A stretch of DNA of 64,000 nucleotides from Casuarina equisetifolia (Eukaryota; Streptophyta; Magnoliopsida; Fagales; Casuarinaceae), in NCBI GenBank assembly GCA_028551475.1, contig CM052355.1, positions 26,873,580-26,937,579 of the forward strand, written 5' to 3'. Below the pieces are notes generated by a model. That model searched no databases. It saw only the letters and a list, made by a program, of their open reading frames with translations, and had not been told where the DNA came from. Each line of letters begins with the position of its first letter. Positions within the stretch are counted from its first letter, which is position 1. A program made the position numbers and the translations under genes. Below are positions 36,611-48,106 of this stretch, piece after piece.

Positions 36611-37885
36611 AAGGTAAGACATCAGTTAAATATTATTGTAATTATAATTATTTTCCCCCGAAACCTTGGTGGATTTGATGTGTATAAATCACCACATTAG
36701 GAGGTGGTTAAGGCTTCAAATGAAAATTATTCTTAAAATATGGAAACAGTGGGATGTTCTGAACTTCAAAATCACAACACAAAAGGGTAAGTTGGAGATT
36801 TGACGTAAGTTATTCTCATAGTGGTTAATATTGATTTAATTGACGACTCAAGAAGAACCCAAAGAAGGAATCTGGATGCCATGAATAATTGACTAGATTT
36901 TTGTGATATGGAATTGATATTGAAATAGAGATTTTCACTAAATGAATCGTGGATTAAGGGACAGATTATTGTAATATATCTATAGAATCTTTTAAGTATT
37001 TTTGATATTGCATTCACCATATTCATGCTCTGGGCCGACAAAGTTTCTTGTATGAATTTATGGTACATAATCAATGGCAAAGCAGAAATCATATGAAGAA
37101 TTCATTGGAATTACATTCGCGTTTCAATTTTGTCTTCTACACAAAGGTGGCGAAAATTTGCTATTTTTCTGGCCATCACCCTCATGGATTGCCAAGCTTT
37201 TACGGAAACACCATTTCCGGGGGATTTTTTTTTTATTAGGGGATTGAGTACTTACGTTGAGCATTCCCTGGCATGGCGTGTCTTGGTAGTTGGGAGGAAC
37301 TGCTCCTTGGAATTTTTTGGTGCCTGGTGTCCTAATATAACTTGTTTTTTTTTTAGAACATAAATGATACAAATTTTATTAATACCAACAAGACTAAACA
37401 TAATAAACATACATTGAATAAGTACAAAAAGCAAGGTATATTATTAATTCTTAGAAAAAAAATAAATCACTTACATATTAAGCTACCACAAAAAACTAAA
37501 AGTAAACACAAAAAATACATTAAACATGTCCTAGCTTAGTTGAAAGAAGGTGGTTCCTGAAATCTGTCTTTATGTCCCAATAGGGCATATCCTAACTCAA
37601 TTGAAAGAAAATACTCTCTAAAGTCTTTTCGTTTTATGTTTAATATTAGGGGAATGATTTTAAGTGTATAGATAAAAATAAATAAATAAATAAAAAGATC
37701 TACAAACATTGAGCTTACTTAGAAGCATGTGTGCCATAGACACTTAAATGTGTAAGTTTGGTAACCTATCAACAACACATTGGTTGAAATTGAAATTCTA
37801 AATTGAGTGCCTAAAAAAAATAAAAAAAATTGGCAATTAGGTCTTAACGTCGGCAAGCGTTCCTTAAAAACTCAACAGGCCAATT
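36611..37885. other. AT-rich stretch between duplication copies
   Basis: No exon recognised. Several overlapping short frames on both strands at 37048-37434 have no family features. A T run occurs at 37227-37236. Confidence 0.5.
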
Positions 37886-37901
37886 ATGCCTGAAAAGTAC
37901 C

Positions 37902-38360
37902 ATGAAAGTTCTTTGCACTCTCCTGCTCCCTGTCATTTCCGTTTCCTTTGCTTCAGCGGCGGCAGGCACCGCCAGCCGCTCCTATTCCCTGAGCCGGAGT
38001 CGTTTCCCTTTTTTTGGTGGTGTTGCATTTGCAAATTGCCGTGCTGCCCCTATCCCGGGTTTGCTTCAGCGAGAGCAGGCACTGCCGGGCTGCCCCTCCT
38101 CCGTGAGTCGGCAGTCGACCCGAATTGTTATTGTTGCTCTAAAAAATTGCCGTGTTGCACCCAACCACATCTCCTCGGTGAGTCGGAAGTCGACACCAAT
38201 AACTATTGTTGCTCTAGAAAATTGCCGTGTTGCACCAAGCCACAGCTCCTCCGTGAGTCGCCAGTCGACAAGAATGCTGGTTCGTGTTGCCCTAGAAAAT
38301 TGGCGTGTTGCACCGAGTTTGGCCTCCTCCCAGGTATCCCAAGAGGGAAGGCCAGCATAG
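37902..38360 (+). CDS. Possible small secreted repeat protein (152 aa), doubtful
   Basis: An ATG opens 152 codons. The first ~19 residues (MKVLCTLLLPVISVSFASA) have the shape of a signal peptide. The rest contains a 25-residue unit with core VALENCRVAP, three times in tandem (about residues 66-141) plus an older diverged unit near 29-53. Because the unit length is a multiple of three, other frames stay open too (one of 164 codons from 37886 and one of 120 codons on the minus strand). Comparing units 1 and 2 by hand, changes fall about evenly on codon positions (3, 4, 4), so there is no sign of coding selection. It may be a plain tandem repeat. Confidence 0.25.
   Translation: MKVLCTLLLPVISVSFASAAAGTASRSYSLSRSRFPFFGGVAFANCRAAPIPGLLQREQALPGCPSSVSRQSTRIVIVALKNCRVAPNHISSVSRKSTPITIVALENCRVAPSHSSSVSRQSTRMLVRVALENWRVAPSLASSQVSQEGRPA
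38097..38324. repeat. 75-bp tandem repeat, three units
   Basis: Units at 38097-38171, 38172-38246 and 38247-38324 (the last is 78 bp) each begin tcctc-gtgagtcg and end in a gtgttgcacc motif plus a short tail. A more diverged earlier unit lies upstream, near 37986-38060. The block is GC-richer than its surroundings. Confidence 0.9.
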
Positions 38361-38466
38361 ACAAGTCGACGACCCAGTAGGCCTTTGATGGTTGCCCACC
38401 ATTTAGATTTGCGGGCACCTTTTACCATGCACTTCCCTGCAAAATTTTCACTTTATTTGCTGATCG

Positions 38467-38760
38467 TGAGTTTAAATGATGCTTTAGAAGGAAACGAATA
38501 ATTAATAATACTATTATTCATAATTTTTCCGAGTATATAAGAAAGTTGTTATAAAAACATTAAAAAATTAGTTAAAAATTTATAATTATTGGAGACCGAT
38601 AGCCTCACATTAGAAATAAAAAATTTTGAACTATTTTTAATTAGTATATTTGTCTCGATCCAAATATTTACCACCTCCTTCTCTCTATTTTCCAAAACAA
38701 AGTGAGAATTATTTTAAACCTTTACTTTTCAAGAACAAACTGGTCTTCAAGAATAAGTGG
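38467..38760. repeat. Dispersed local repeat, copy a
   Basis: Starts gatg-tttagaaggaaa and contains ttataattattggagacc and caaatatttaccacc. Related blocks are at 43995-44490, 45668-45925 and 54018-54515. 38653-38730 also resembles 40628-40710. Confidence 0.75.
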
Positions 38761-38811
38761 AACGAGCGCATATCAAAATGTGATACGTTTCTAGTTTGGA
38801 TGCTTGCTGGA

Positions 38812-40620
38812 TTTTTATATGGAAGATTCCAGTTTCTCAATGTTCATATCTTTTCGAGTTCCCATAAACATAAAAAGATAAAAAGAGATGGGTTTTTGGG
38901 GAATACTTATTTTTCTAATAAGATGGTGGATCTTTTTTTTTTAAAAAAAAAGTATTCAAGTAATATTAAAGTAATGTGGAATTTATATCACTAGTTAACA
39001 TTTTTCTTCACTCCATGCATAAGTCCATTAATGAGATAAAGTAATGGGGGTAAAGATTATAAAGATTGATTCTGTAATTAGTCGTTGGACTTAAAACCTT
39101 GATTCTAATATTACATTAAAAAAAATTATTTAAAAGGTGACATCAATCAAAACATAGTTTGAGGCGTGCTAGAACTTGTAGTGTCATTATAATTTCTGGA
39201 TAAGACATAAACTTAGTATAAAAAAGTTAATTTAGAGAAAATAAATAGTAAATTGTAACCATTTGAATGACATGAAAATAAATAGTAATTTGATTAAGAT
39301 ATTCACAACCCGCCAAAGGATGCGCCATATTATTTACATCATTTTATAAGACAAATAACTGAAACGTCAAATTATTTAGGAAGTTAAAAAAAAAAAAAAT
39401 TACTTCCACGTTACGGCCTTTCATGGTTTGCGTACATTTCAAGTGTAAATAATTTTTTCTAGTTTTATTTCTGGGGCAAGGTAAGAGTAACACGACATTA
39501 AAAAGTATAAATGGCTATAAGAAAGATAATTAAAAAATATATATATTTAGGCATATAAGAATTCAAGTTGACAATGATATTTAATTAAAATGTAGTTTGA
39601 CTAATCTTTAAATTTGAATCTTTTGACAAATAGTCGTAATACATTATACCAAAGGTCTTATCTCAATATTCTAAATATCTTCAATTATATAGCCGAATAC
39701 AAAAACAAAACCCAATGACTATATTTGCAAGGAGGTTGGATCAACAGAGAGATTGTGGTTTCGTCATAGAATTGCATTATTTTCTTGTTGTTGCCTTGAT
39801 TATGCTAAGAAGTGACAAGATTGGGGTGGGATTTGCGGGCTAAATTTTCGTCAAAGAGCGAGTATATGTTTGAGAAAGTGACCTCTCAAATTAAGCCTGT
39901 GGAAGTTAATACTACTAGAACTATAACTACTTTTTATATATCTTATTTACTGCAAAGTTCATTATCTTTTTATTTCACTTTCATCTTGCATTTGTTAGAT
40001 ACTAATAATTTAACTCGTTAATACATGAATTTGTACTAGTCCTTGAGCCATGTCTCCATTTAGAAAGCAGACAGTTGAATCATTCAATGCATTGAACACC
40101 ACTAGTTGTAGCTTCTACCTTCTTCCTCATCCCTCGTGAATTTCTGCTGAACTCCATAACTCGGCATTATGGAGTTCTGTCTCATCTAAAACGCAGGATG
40201 TTTCACTATTAATGGCCTTTATGCGTGGAGTGTTTTTGCACAATAATTGTACTTTCAATGAAACTCTGACATTAATAATAAAGTGCGTTTACTCTTGCAC
40301 TTAGTGATAATGAGAGTCTGTGACCGGTTTAATTTCTTTTCTTCTTTCAGGGAAATGTCATCGACGGTCCAAATCACAACAAGCTTGCATTTAGTTCCTA
40401 GGCAATACGGCCAACGAGTCCTACACCGTGTAGACCGATGTGTCGTATGTAAATGGCGTAGGTAACAGAGAGCTGGGGAATTTCCCTGCCTTAGTGGTAA
40501 GCGAGTCGAACTGAGCATAAGAATGTGATAAAAGTGTAAGTTTTGGGTCTACACTTCATTGTTTTTACCTCTGGATTGTGAATAAAAAGTACTGTCCACA
40601 CTTTTGTTCCTCTCTATTCT
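38812..40620. repeat. Local duplication, copy 2
   Basis: Partner of 34668-36610, same orientation, offset about 4.1 kb. It holds ~130 bp near 38995-39105 that copy 1 lacks. No gene recognised inside. Confidence 0.85.
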
Positions 40621-41554
40621 TCTATCACTCAACCCAAACATTTACTGCCGTCTTCTCTGTATTTCCTGAAACAAAGCGATGATGTTTTAAACCTTTCCTT
40701 TCCAGGAACAAAGTAGTACACGTCAAACTGAATTCTGAAGGTCCTTTCATTAAATATTGCCAGTTGTTTTTGTAAACGTGGAACATTCTAACTGGCCAGA
40801 AAAGTGGTAAGCATTTAATGTACTGCACGTTTCTCTCCTGTCTCGCTCCCCAAAAAAAGTCCAACCTTACTTTTTATTATCACATACTTCGCTGTTTGTT
40901 TCTTCTATGAACTCTTAGTCCTCTTATCTTTTTTCTGTGTTTCCTATCTCATTTATGGGTCTCGTGTTCTAATTGTCCATTGTTTCTCATTGTTGCATGT
41001 AATGGAGAGAGATCAGGTTACAAAGATAGCATATAGGAAGACTGGAAAAAAATTTATGAGAGGAAACTGAGATTGATGTAAAAGCTATTGACAGTGGTGC
41101 CCAGATCATGGATCAAGGTGCCTCAACTTGGGATGGGATTGCTAGATCTCTGTTCTGAGTTCTAACATGTTTACATCGTAATATTTGTTGCATTTTGTCC
41201 AGTGATGGTCCACTTAAGTAGGGGCTTGGAAGGGATGTGGCTCGATACCATCCCCAACCCTTTAGAACTTTGTTATTTCCCTCTGCATGAAGGTAAGCCA
41301 TAGAGCAAAAGAGGGGAGAACAACCGGGAGTCCATCTTACAGAATTAAAACCAAGTCCACAGCCCAAAAAAGGAAAGAACACAAACACGAATCATTCTTT
41401 CATGACACCTACTTTCATATGCAAAATATGGAGGAGCCTAGACCCAAAGTGTAAGCCCTGTCTTAAACAATACTTCACTCACTGCTCCTTGCAGGTACGC
41501 GAGCCTCATAATCATCTCCGAAGGCCTGAGATTTGGTTGACCACACCATCCTTT
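40621..41554. other. Intergenic DNA downstream of the DUF1218 gene
   Basis: No exon recognised on either strand. The portion nearest 41554 should contain the 3' UTR of the minus-strand DUF1218 gene. Confidence 0.5.
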
Positions 41555-42531
41555 TCAGTTTTCATCGAAGTAGTCCTCTCGAGCATTGTTAGCTAACAGA
41601 AGGGCAACCAACCACACAAGGCATGAATTAACCGACATAATAGAGCCAGTAGCAATGAGACCACTCGTGATAGTAGGGCAATGTACTTGGAAACTGGGAT
41701 AAACATTGCCTGCAAGTTGATGTTGCTGATAGATCGGCCATAACGGCAGCATTGCGGCTACTCCAGTAAGAATTCTGAGTAATTTGCCACCAGCATTTCA
41801 TGAAAGAGAGGGAAAGCTTAGAATCAGTTCTATAAATAACTAAGTAAAAAAGCTTGTATCCAAATTTGAAAAAGCTCGTTTTTTGGTTCAATAACTTAAA
41901 AAGGAAAAGCTTTTTTCACCAGCAGTAGGTTTCTGCACAAGTTTGTATGCGTGGAGGATCACATGAACATCAATAGTGGCTGTTACTTCAAGAGATCATT
42001 ATAGATACGAATACCAAAATAAATGGAAGAATAAGAACTGAGGAAAGAAGGCTTACGGAGAGAGGTTGTAGGCCACATGAAACAACATGATGCTTTGATA
42101 TAAAGCACTTTCAGGAATGGCTCTTCCTTTGTAGGGGTAAAACACAGCCATTCGTCCAACCACCGCGGTTCCAAAGACAAACACACAAGATAAAAAAGCG
42201 GATACAACGGTTAGACCAGATGCGTATTTGCATCTAGCTACGCCTTTCTCGGTGATTAAAACTCCATATTCTGGCTGCAGAGATCAGAGAGAACACACGA
42301 TAAAATACTCGGGCAGTAAGAAAGAAAAAAATAACCATTATAAGAATGGAGCATATTTAACTTTAAAGGACAAAATCCTTTGAAACATAAATAAACAACT
42401 AATGGTTGACAAAAACGAAACCAGATCCAAGTATCTTTTACCTTTTTGATCTCGGCAACAGCTGCAAGTACGTAGGAAACCAAACCACAAAATATTATCC
42501 ATCCTCTCATTTCTTCAATCGTGACAGCCAT
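41555..42531 (-). CDS. DUF1218 (modifying-wall-lignin type) membrane protein
   Basis: Three minus-strand exons with clean splice sites: 42442-42531 (MAVTIEEMRGWIIFCGLVSY..., donor gtaaaa), 42057-42274 (after ctgcag, PEYGVLITEKGVARCKYASG..., donor gtaagc) and 41555-41774 (after ctcag, ILTGVAAMLPLWPIY... EDYFDEN-stop). Together they encode 175 residues, about the usual DUF1218 length. Hydrophobic spans near 11-27, 51-70, 103-117 and 140-164 give the four-helix plan of the family, and the family Cys residues are present (45, 60, 135). Some DUF1218 members (MWL1 and MWL2 of Arabidopsis) affect secondary-wall lignin. This branch is not known to, so the wall role is a family-level guess. No stop or frameshift was found, so it looks live. 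Confidence 0.85.
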
Positions 42532-43994
42532 CTTTTTAATCCATGAAGATGGGGTTCTAGGTGTAGAGGTTGATTATCTGGATGCCGTTTAAACAAAAAT
42601 AAAATTAGGTGAAGAACGACGAAAAGAAAGAAGTGGAGAATCACCGGTCATATTCAAGACGGACATTAAGCAGCCCTCAATGTTGTGTTTAGGGGAAGCA
42701 CATACCTGTAGCAGAGAAGGAAGAGATATGACAAGACGGACCCTCTGAATCTGCTTCCGCTGTCGTAGGGTAAAACTGTCTTGTGTCGGACGTGGGAGTT
42801 TTCCGAAGATCAAAGAAGTAATGCTCGGGAACGTCTAATGGTGCATTCTTATAGTGGTGAGAAGTATGACAACGACGAAGAGGGAGAAAGAGAAAAAAAA
42901 TTTCAAAAAATTTTAAACCCTTGACGTTGACTGGCCCACGCCTGGTTTCAGGTGGCTTCGTTTGGTCTCAGACTTTAATGGATGCTGATGTAAGTAAGTG
43001 TTATAATGAGCATGTTATTCTCTCTTTCACATTCTTTTTACGTCCAGTTTCTGGCAAGAACGAATGCTTAAACTTTCTGCGCATCTGAGCCTCCTTTCTT
43101 GCTTCAATGTTTGGATATTCACAAAAACTCCCTGCTCTTGGATCTCCCGTGTAATCATCACGAAAAAAGAGCCAAAGCTTCAACAACTCTTTGCACTTTT
43201 GGTTTGAGAGAACAAAAATAAAACGATTTAAACTATAATAATACAACCTAAGAAGATTAGCATTAGAGGCATTTTTGAAGTGCTTTTTTCTCAAAATTAA
43301 GACTAAGTGTTGTGTTTATCGCATCTTATTTTCCTGTAATTAAATTTTTTAATGACGTTCACATGCATAAGACCATAAAATAGACATAAACTATTATCTC
43401 CGATGAACATATTAATCTAATATCTTGTAAAATCCTATATCTTGTATATGTAATCTTTCAATCCGTATCTATTCCAAGTAGTTATATTTTTACAGTCAAA
43501 AGCTTTACCCAGATCAGATCTTCGTAACAAGCATTAGTAATGCCAGAGTGGTGGGCAGTGACCAATTACCAGGAAAAGGATCATCACAAGTAGCCAAGTG
43601 GGAATTTAAGTCCAAGAGGTGTAAAGATAGCGAGCGACGTCCGTGTTCATGTGACCTCGGCACACAGATTTGGCAGCAGATTCCCTCCAGCTATGGGAAT
43701 TACGTGTGAGAGAGTGCCTCCCTGACTTCTTTCCCAATCCAGAATGAAGTCGCTGTTGCGGTCTGTCATAGCAAATGATGAAAGTGTTTGTAAGACAGCG
43801 AGACGCCTCCTGTAATGCGTTCTGAGCACCAACGTCATGCCTATTAAATATATGGAGCGGCACAGGGCACACGTCAGGTAACCTTAATCTTGCAGAGGGA
43901 GTACAAGGGCAGACATGTGGCTCGGTTAGACTGGATCTTGCAACCCCATGCCCTGTCACAGAAAGGATTGGGAGCGCCCGAGCCTGAATTAATG
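42532..43994. other. Upstream region of the DUF1218 gene and intergenic DNA
   Basis: 42532-42850 should hold the 5' leader and core promoter of the minus-strand gene. 43600-43980 is GC-richer and has a 144-codon minus-strand frame (43606-44040) with no recognisable domain, which I do not call. 42970-43020 resembles 47190-47240. Confidence 0.5.
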
Positions 43995-44490
43995 ATAATG
44001 TTTTAGAAAGAAATATATAACGAACAAATCTATTATTCAAAAAAGTTTCAAGTATATAAGAAAATCTCTACTCAAACATTAAAAAAATTAGTTAAAAATT
44101 TATAATTATTGGAGATCATAAGTCTCATATTAGAAATAAAAACTCTTGAATTATTTTTAATTAAATTTTTGAGTTTTTTTATATGATATTAAAATTTAAG
44201 AATAATTTTTAAATAAAAAAATAAATCTTTTAACTCTTTAAACTAACTTTTAAGTTATTTTTTTAAATTTTGTGCCAATAACATATTAAATGATAAATAT
44301 TAAGTTGAGATGATTTAAAATATTTTGAAATAAGCACTTTGTCATGACTTTATTTTGATTAAAATGAATGGCCTTTAGTTACTAACAGAGATTTCAAATA
44401 ATCAAAAAACTTATGAAATATTAAAAAAGAGAACACACAATAAATGCTTAAATTTAAATTTTCTTTTAATTTTTTTACTCACGCACCCAA
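43995..44490. repeat. Dispersed local repeat, copy b (long form)
   Basis: Matches 54018-54515 over its full length. Shared runs include gagatgatttaaaatatttt and gaatggcctttagttacta. The first ~170 bp also match the copies at 38467 and 45668. Confidence 0.85.
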
Positions 44491-45139
44491 AAAAGATGGA
44501 TAGGGATTCTAACTTATAACAGGTGAGATTGTCAATAAAAATTTGGCTCAAAAAACGCAAAACCTCAATAATATTCTTACCATTAAACTCTCAATTTGTT
44601 AGTAATACTTTCTTTTATTAGTAAGTGGTCCCATAAGTTTCAGTCCATCTGGGAATAAGGTTGTCGATGTTGCATGTGACGAGCAGTTGAACTAGAGGCA
44701 ATTTCATTATAAAAGCAGTTTGGTCCTCCTCTATTTGATCAGATAGTTGATCAGATAGAGTCACCGAAAGGAAGGTCGCGCGGGCTTAGTACACAGAGAG
44801 AGGACCTTGGGACACGAACCACAAGTGAAGCGCACCTGCAGCCCTCGATCGACACCCTTTGCCAGAACCACATTCTCTCAGAAGCTTCAGCGGCGGATCA
44901 CAATCCACTTGCGGCATTATAGTGCAGAAGAAGAGAAGGCCATTAATTTTAATTCACTAAACATCGCGGCTGCAGTAGTTTGACGAATTCCGTTTTTATA
45001 ATTTAGTGCAGAAGAAGAGAAGGCGAGACTGAGAAACTAAAACAATGCACCTGAGCTGGATTGCAACCCACCCTAATAAATGGCGTCCATATTTGGATGG
45101 CCTACAGAACGTGTACCCCTAAAAATTTGGTAAATTTTT
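44491..45139. other. Intergenic stretch with a short direct repeat
   Basis: gtgcagaagaagagaaggc occurs at 44922-44940 and again at 45005-45023. No exon recognised. Confidence 0.5.
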
Positions 45140-45335
45140 GAGGTGGCCACTCTAGCACTAACCTATACGAAGATTCATTAATTCAAAGAAAGATAAGAGA
45201 GATGTCAGTGTCTCATGCTTGAAATGTTTCTTTCTTGTTTGTATTTCCATTTCCAGTGTCATGCTTTAAATGTTCTGTTTCTTATTTATTGAAACCAATT
45301 CATTCATGACAATATGAAGATTTTTTTTTCCCCAT
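45140..45335. repeat. Local repeat shared with 53580-53780, copy 1
   Basis: Both copies contain cctatacgaagattcatt, then gagagatgt, then ctcatgcttgaaatgtttc, and end in attcattcatgacaatat. Similarity is high and the orientation is the same. Confidence 0.85.
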
Positions 45336-45667
45336 CATTTTATGATTGGCAGATTGTATGAGTGCCTTGTTGCGTGGCCTCAAACTAAAAATTTGTGACT
45401 GGATGGCACATGGCTATCAGAAACTTTATTTCGGTCGAGATCAAGCCATGTGGACAGCCCTCTTTACATTTGATACTTTAATTCCTGATTAAGTAAAAAA
45501 AAAAAAAAAAACTCTTCTTCTGAGTACTCTTAATGTTTTTGAAATAGTATATGATCAAAGCTTCCTTTACTTTCATGGCCTTATCCCACTTTCTTCGCGT
45601 GAAGTTTATCAATTGATATAGTAAGGAATTCTTTTCACAGCCTTAACTCTCTTTCTTGTGCTGATGT

Positions 45668-45925
45668 TTTAGGAGGAGACGAGTAACCAACAAAACTATT
45701 ATTCAAAAATTTTCTGAGTATATAAGAAAAACCCCTACTCAAAAATTTAAAATTATAGGAGACCATGAGAATAATATTGGAAATAAAAACTTTTGAACTA
45801 TTTTTTAATTAATATGTTTGCTTCGACCCAAATATTTACCGCCTTATTCTCTCTGTTTCCGAAACAAAGGGAAAATTGTTTTAAACCTTTACTTTTCAAG
45901 AACAAACTGGTCTTCAACGAAACAT
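45668..45925. repeat. Dispersed local repeat, copy c
   Basis: Starts gatgttttagg and ends in tttcaagaacaaactggtct, as does copy a near 38720-38750. Confidence 0.75.
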
Positions 45926-48106
45926 ATTAGCATTGGATAATGTTGCTCAAGATAGCTCTTGAGTTTTACATATGATAACTCTTAAACACTTCTTTTCTAA
46001 ACAAAAAAAAAGAAAAAAGAAAAAGAAAAGAAAGGAAGTACATAGTATCAATCTAAAGCCGCCAACGAGAGAAATCTTTTACTGGTGTCTCCTGCAGCAT
46101 GGTAGGCGGCATCTACAGCAAAATGGCGGAAAAACAGCGGGTAGGGTCTCTTGTCTCCTGCACCGGAAAGGTGAACTTCTCCCGAAAGCTTGAACACTAA
46201 ACAGGAGAAGAAGGAGAGTGACAAAAATCTTGATCTTGGACGCAAAGGACATAGCTGAACTCGAGTTTTGAAGACGGGAGAAGTTTTTGGTGAGGGATGG
46301 AGTCTCTTCATTCCTAACGTCTAGTATTTATAGGGAAAAAAATGTATGCATGGACAATCTCACCCTTGGGTTAACTTGGATGAAAAAAAAGGCTAACCAG
46401 GGTCAAGCTTTAAGGTCTTAGCCAACAAAAAAAGGGTAAATATGAGTAAGTATGGTCAACCATGTAAAAATGAAATCCAAATGAATTTAAAACAAAAATA
46501 CATGTGTAGTATTCTTGATTTTGATGTTTGAAGACAAAAGGAAATGATAAGAATGTTAATGAATGAAAGTTGTTTTAATTTGAAAATCTAAATACAAATA
46601 AAAATATTAAATATTTGACAATTAATTGAAAAGAATCCTGAAACAATCTAGTCAGTATTACATCTAAACATCATATTCTATAAGTATTATTCTTTCCAAA
46701 ATAATACTTGAACAACAACATAATTAAAGAAGATTGAAAGGTACGATTGTTTATAAAATAGCGGCATTTAATTATATTCTATAAACAATCATGTACTTGT
46801 TCTTTTATTCATGTTTGAACTTGTTAATGTCACTTGCTGAGTTATAAGAATGTTGGCATTTATTTTTATAGGACTTCTCATTTGATCCATATTATGATGA
46901 TAAACTTAAGCATCATGTTTCACACCATTAACATCGGGGACGCATCATTGATACGACATCTTCCTTCCACATATGTTAAAGGAGTGAAAAACTTAACACC
47001 GCCAATTAATGCAAGGAACAGAAAAGTATGATAATGAAAGAAGAAGGTAAAGGTAAACTTTAAAGTTCAAGATTGCAATGTATAGTGCGCTTGTACTCGT
47101 CGGCTGGCGCAGCAGTCAAAGAAGTAAAGCAAAAAAACAAACATGTTAAAGTGATCCATCTACTAGTCGCAGGTGCTTTGTTTTGGTTTGCAAAATTTAA
47201 TGCATGCTGATGCAAGCGTTATAATGACTATGTAAGTCTCTCCCTCTCTCACTCGCAGGTGACAAGTTCTCTGAATTCTTTTTTTTTTTTTTTTTTTGCC
47301 TTCCTAGGCCTTGCACTTATAAATACGGATGGGCCTTGGAACCAAAAATTGACGACGAACTCTCTTGGGCTATAGGTTTTCTCTTATCTTTTTTAATTTT
47401 CTCTTTGTGGGTCTTGTTTTGAGCTCAACTCGTTGATAGTTGGCACAAAAGCCCATCCTTATGCAAAAATTCACAAAAGGAGACTTCAATGTCCGGCCCA
47501 CTTGCCAGGTCCTGGCTGCTTCTATCCCTCGTCTCGTTATGCAGATCTCCGGCGGTACGGGTTCCCGCAAACGAGCCTCAATCTGTTCTCTCACCGTTTT
47601 CTTCCACCATTCCTCACACAGGCAGGCATAGAAAGGGTTTCCTAAGGGAGATCCGGCTACAAGGTCCCACTACGCGGTCTCAATCTGCGGCATTGAGGGA
47701 TTGAACGGAGGATGATTCCACGGACTCCCAACAAAGATGATGAAAGATTTTTTGTTGAGAAAAGCTGAACAAAGATTCTTATGTAAGTCCAATTAGCTTT
47801 TGCTATTCGAGTCGAGCAAGAATTTCGATTTATGTACAATTTTTTATTGAGGAAGAATAATATAATAAGAGCTTCCATATTTTTCTCTTCTTCCTGCTTC
47901 CGCAGTATTTTTGCATTTTATCGGTGAAACACGAATGTTTTCGCTAGTTTGACATTGTTACTTTCCTACGTTGTAGAGAAAAAGAGTGTAAGAGTGAGAG
48001 CTACAGCTATATTCTTCAAAGAAGCTTGGCTTATTTTCACCTTCTTTCTAGGATTGTTCCCCTTTCTTTATATTCTGAGGAGGAAGATTGGATCATTATA
48101 GCTTCC
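45926..48106. other. Intergenic DNA before the POP4 relic
   Basis: Contains an AAG/AAAG-rich run (46003-46037) and a T run (47280-47297). 47083-47155 matches 53775-53860 (tatagtgcgctt ... agtgatccat). Many overlapping short frames at 47370-47700 reflect higher GC and carry no recognisable domain. Confidence 0.5.

Noticed and set aside
38097-38324. Possible CRISPR-like array
   Set aside because: The 75-bp units are contiguous with no unique spacers, and the DNA is plant nuclear.
37886-38428. Cys-rich 164-codon frame and a 120-codon antisense frame over the 75-bp repeat
   Set aside because: They are open only because the repeat unit is a multiple of three; codon-position changes show no bias toward any frame.
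43606-44040. Minus-strand open frame of 144 codons
   Set aside because: The region is GC-richer, which lengthens chance frames. No domain, no family motif and no supporting splice or promoter signal were seen.
47370-47704. Cluster of overlapping 60-75 codon frames on both strands
   Set aside because: Mutually exclusive frames in a GC-richer patch, with no shared motif or splice logic.
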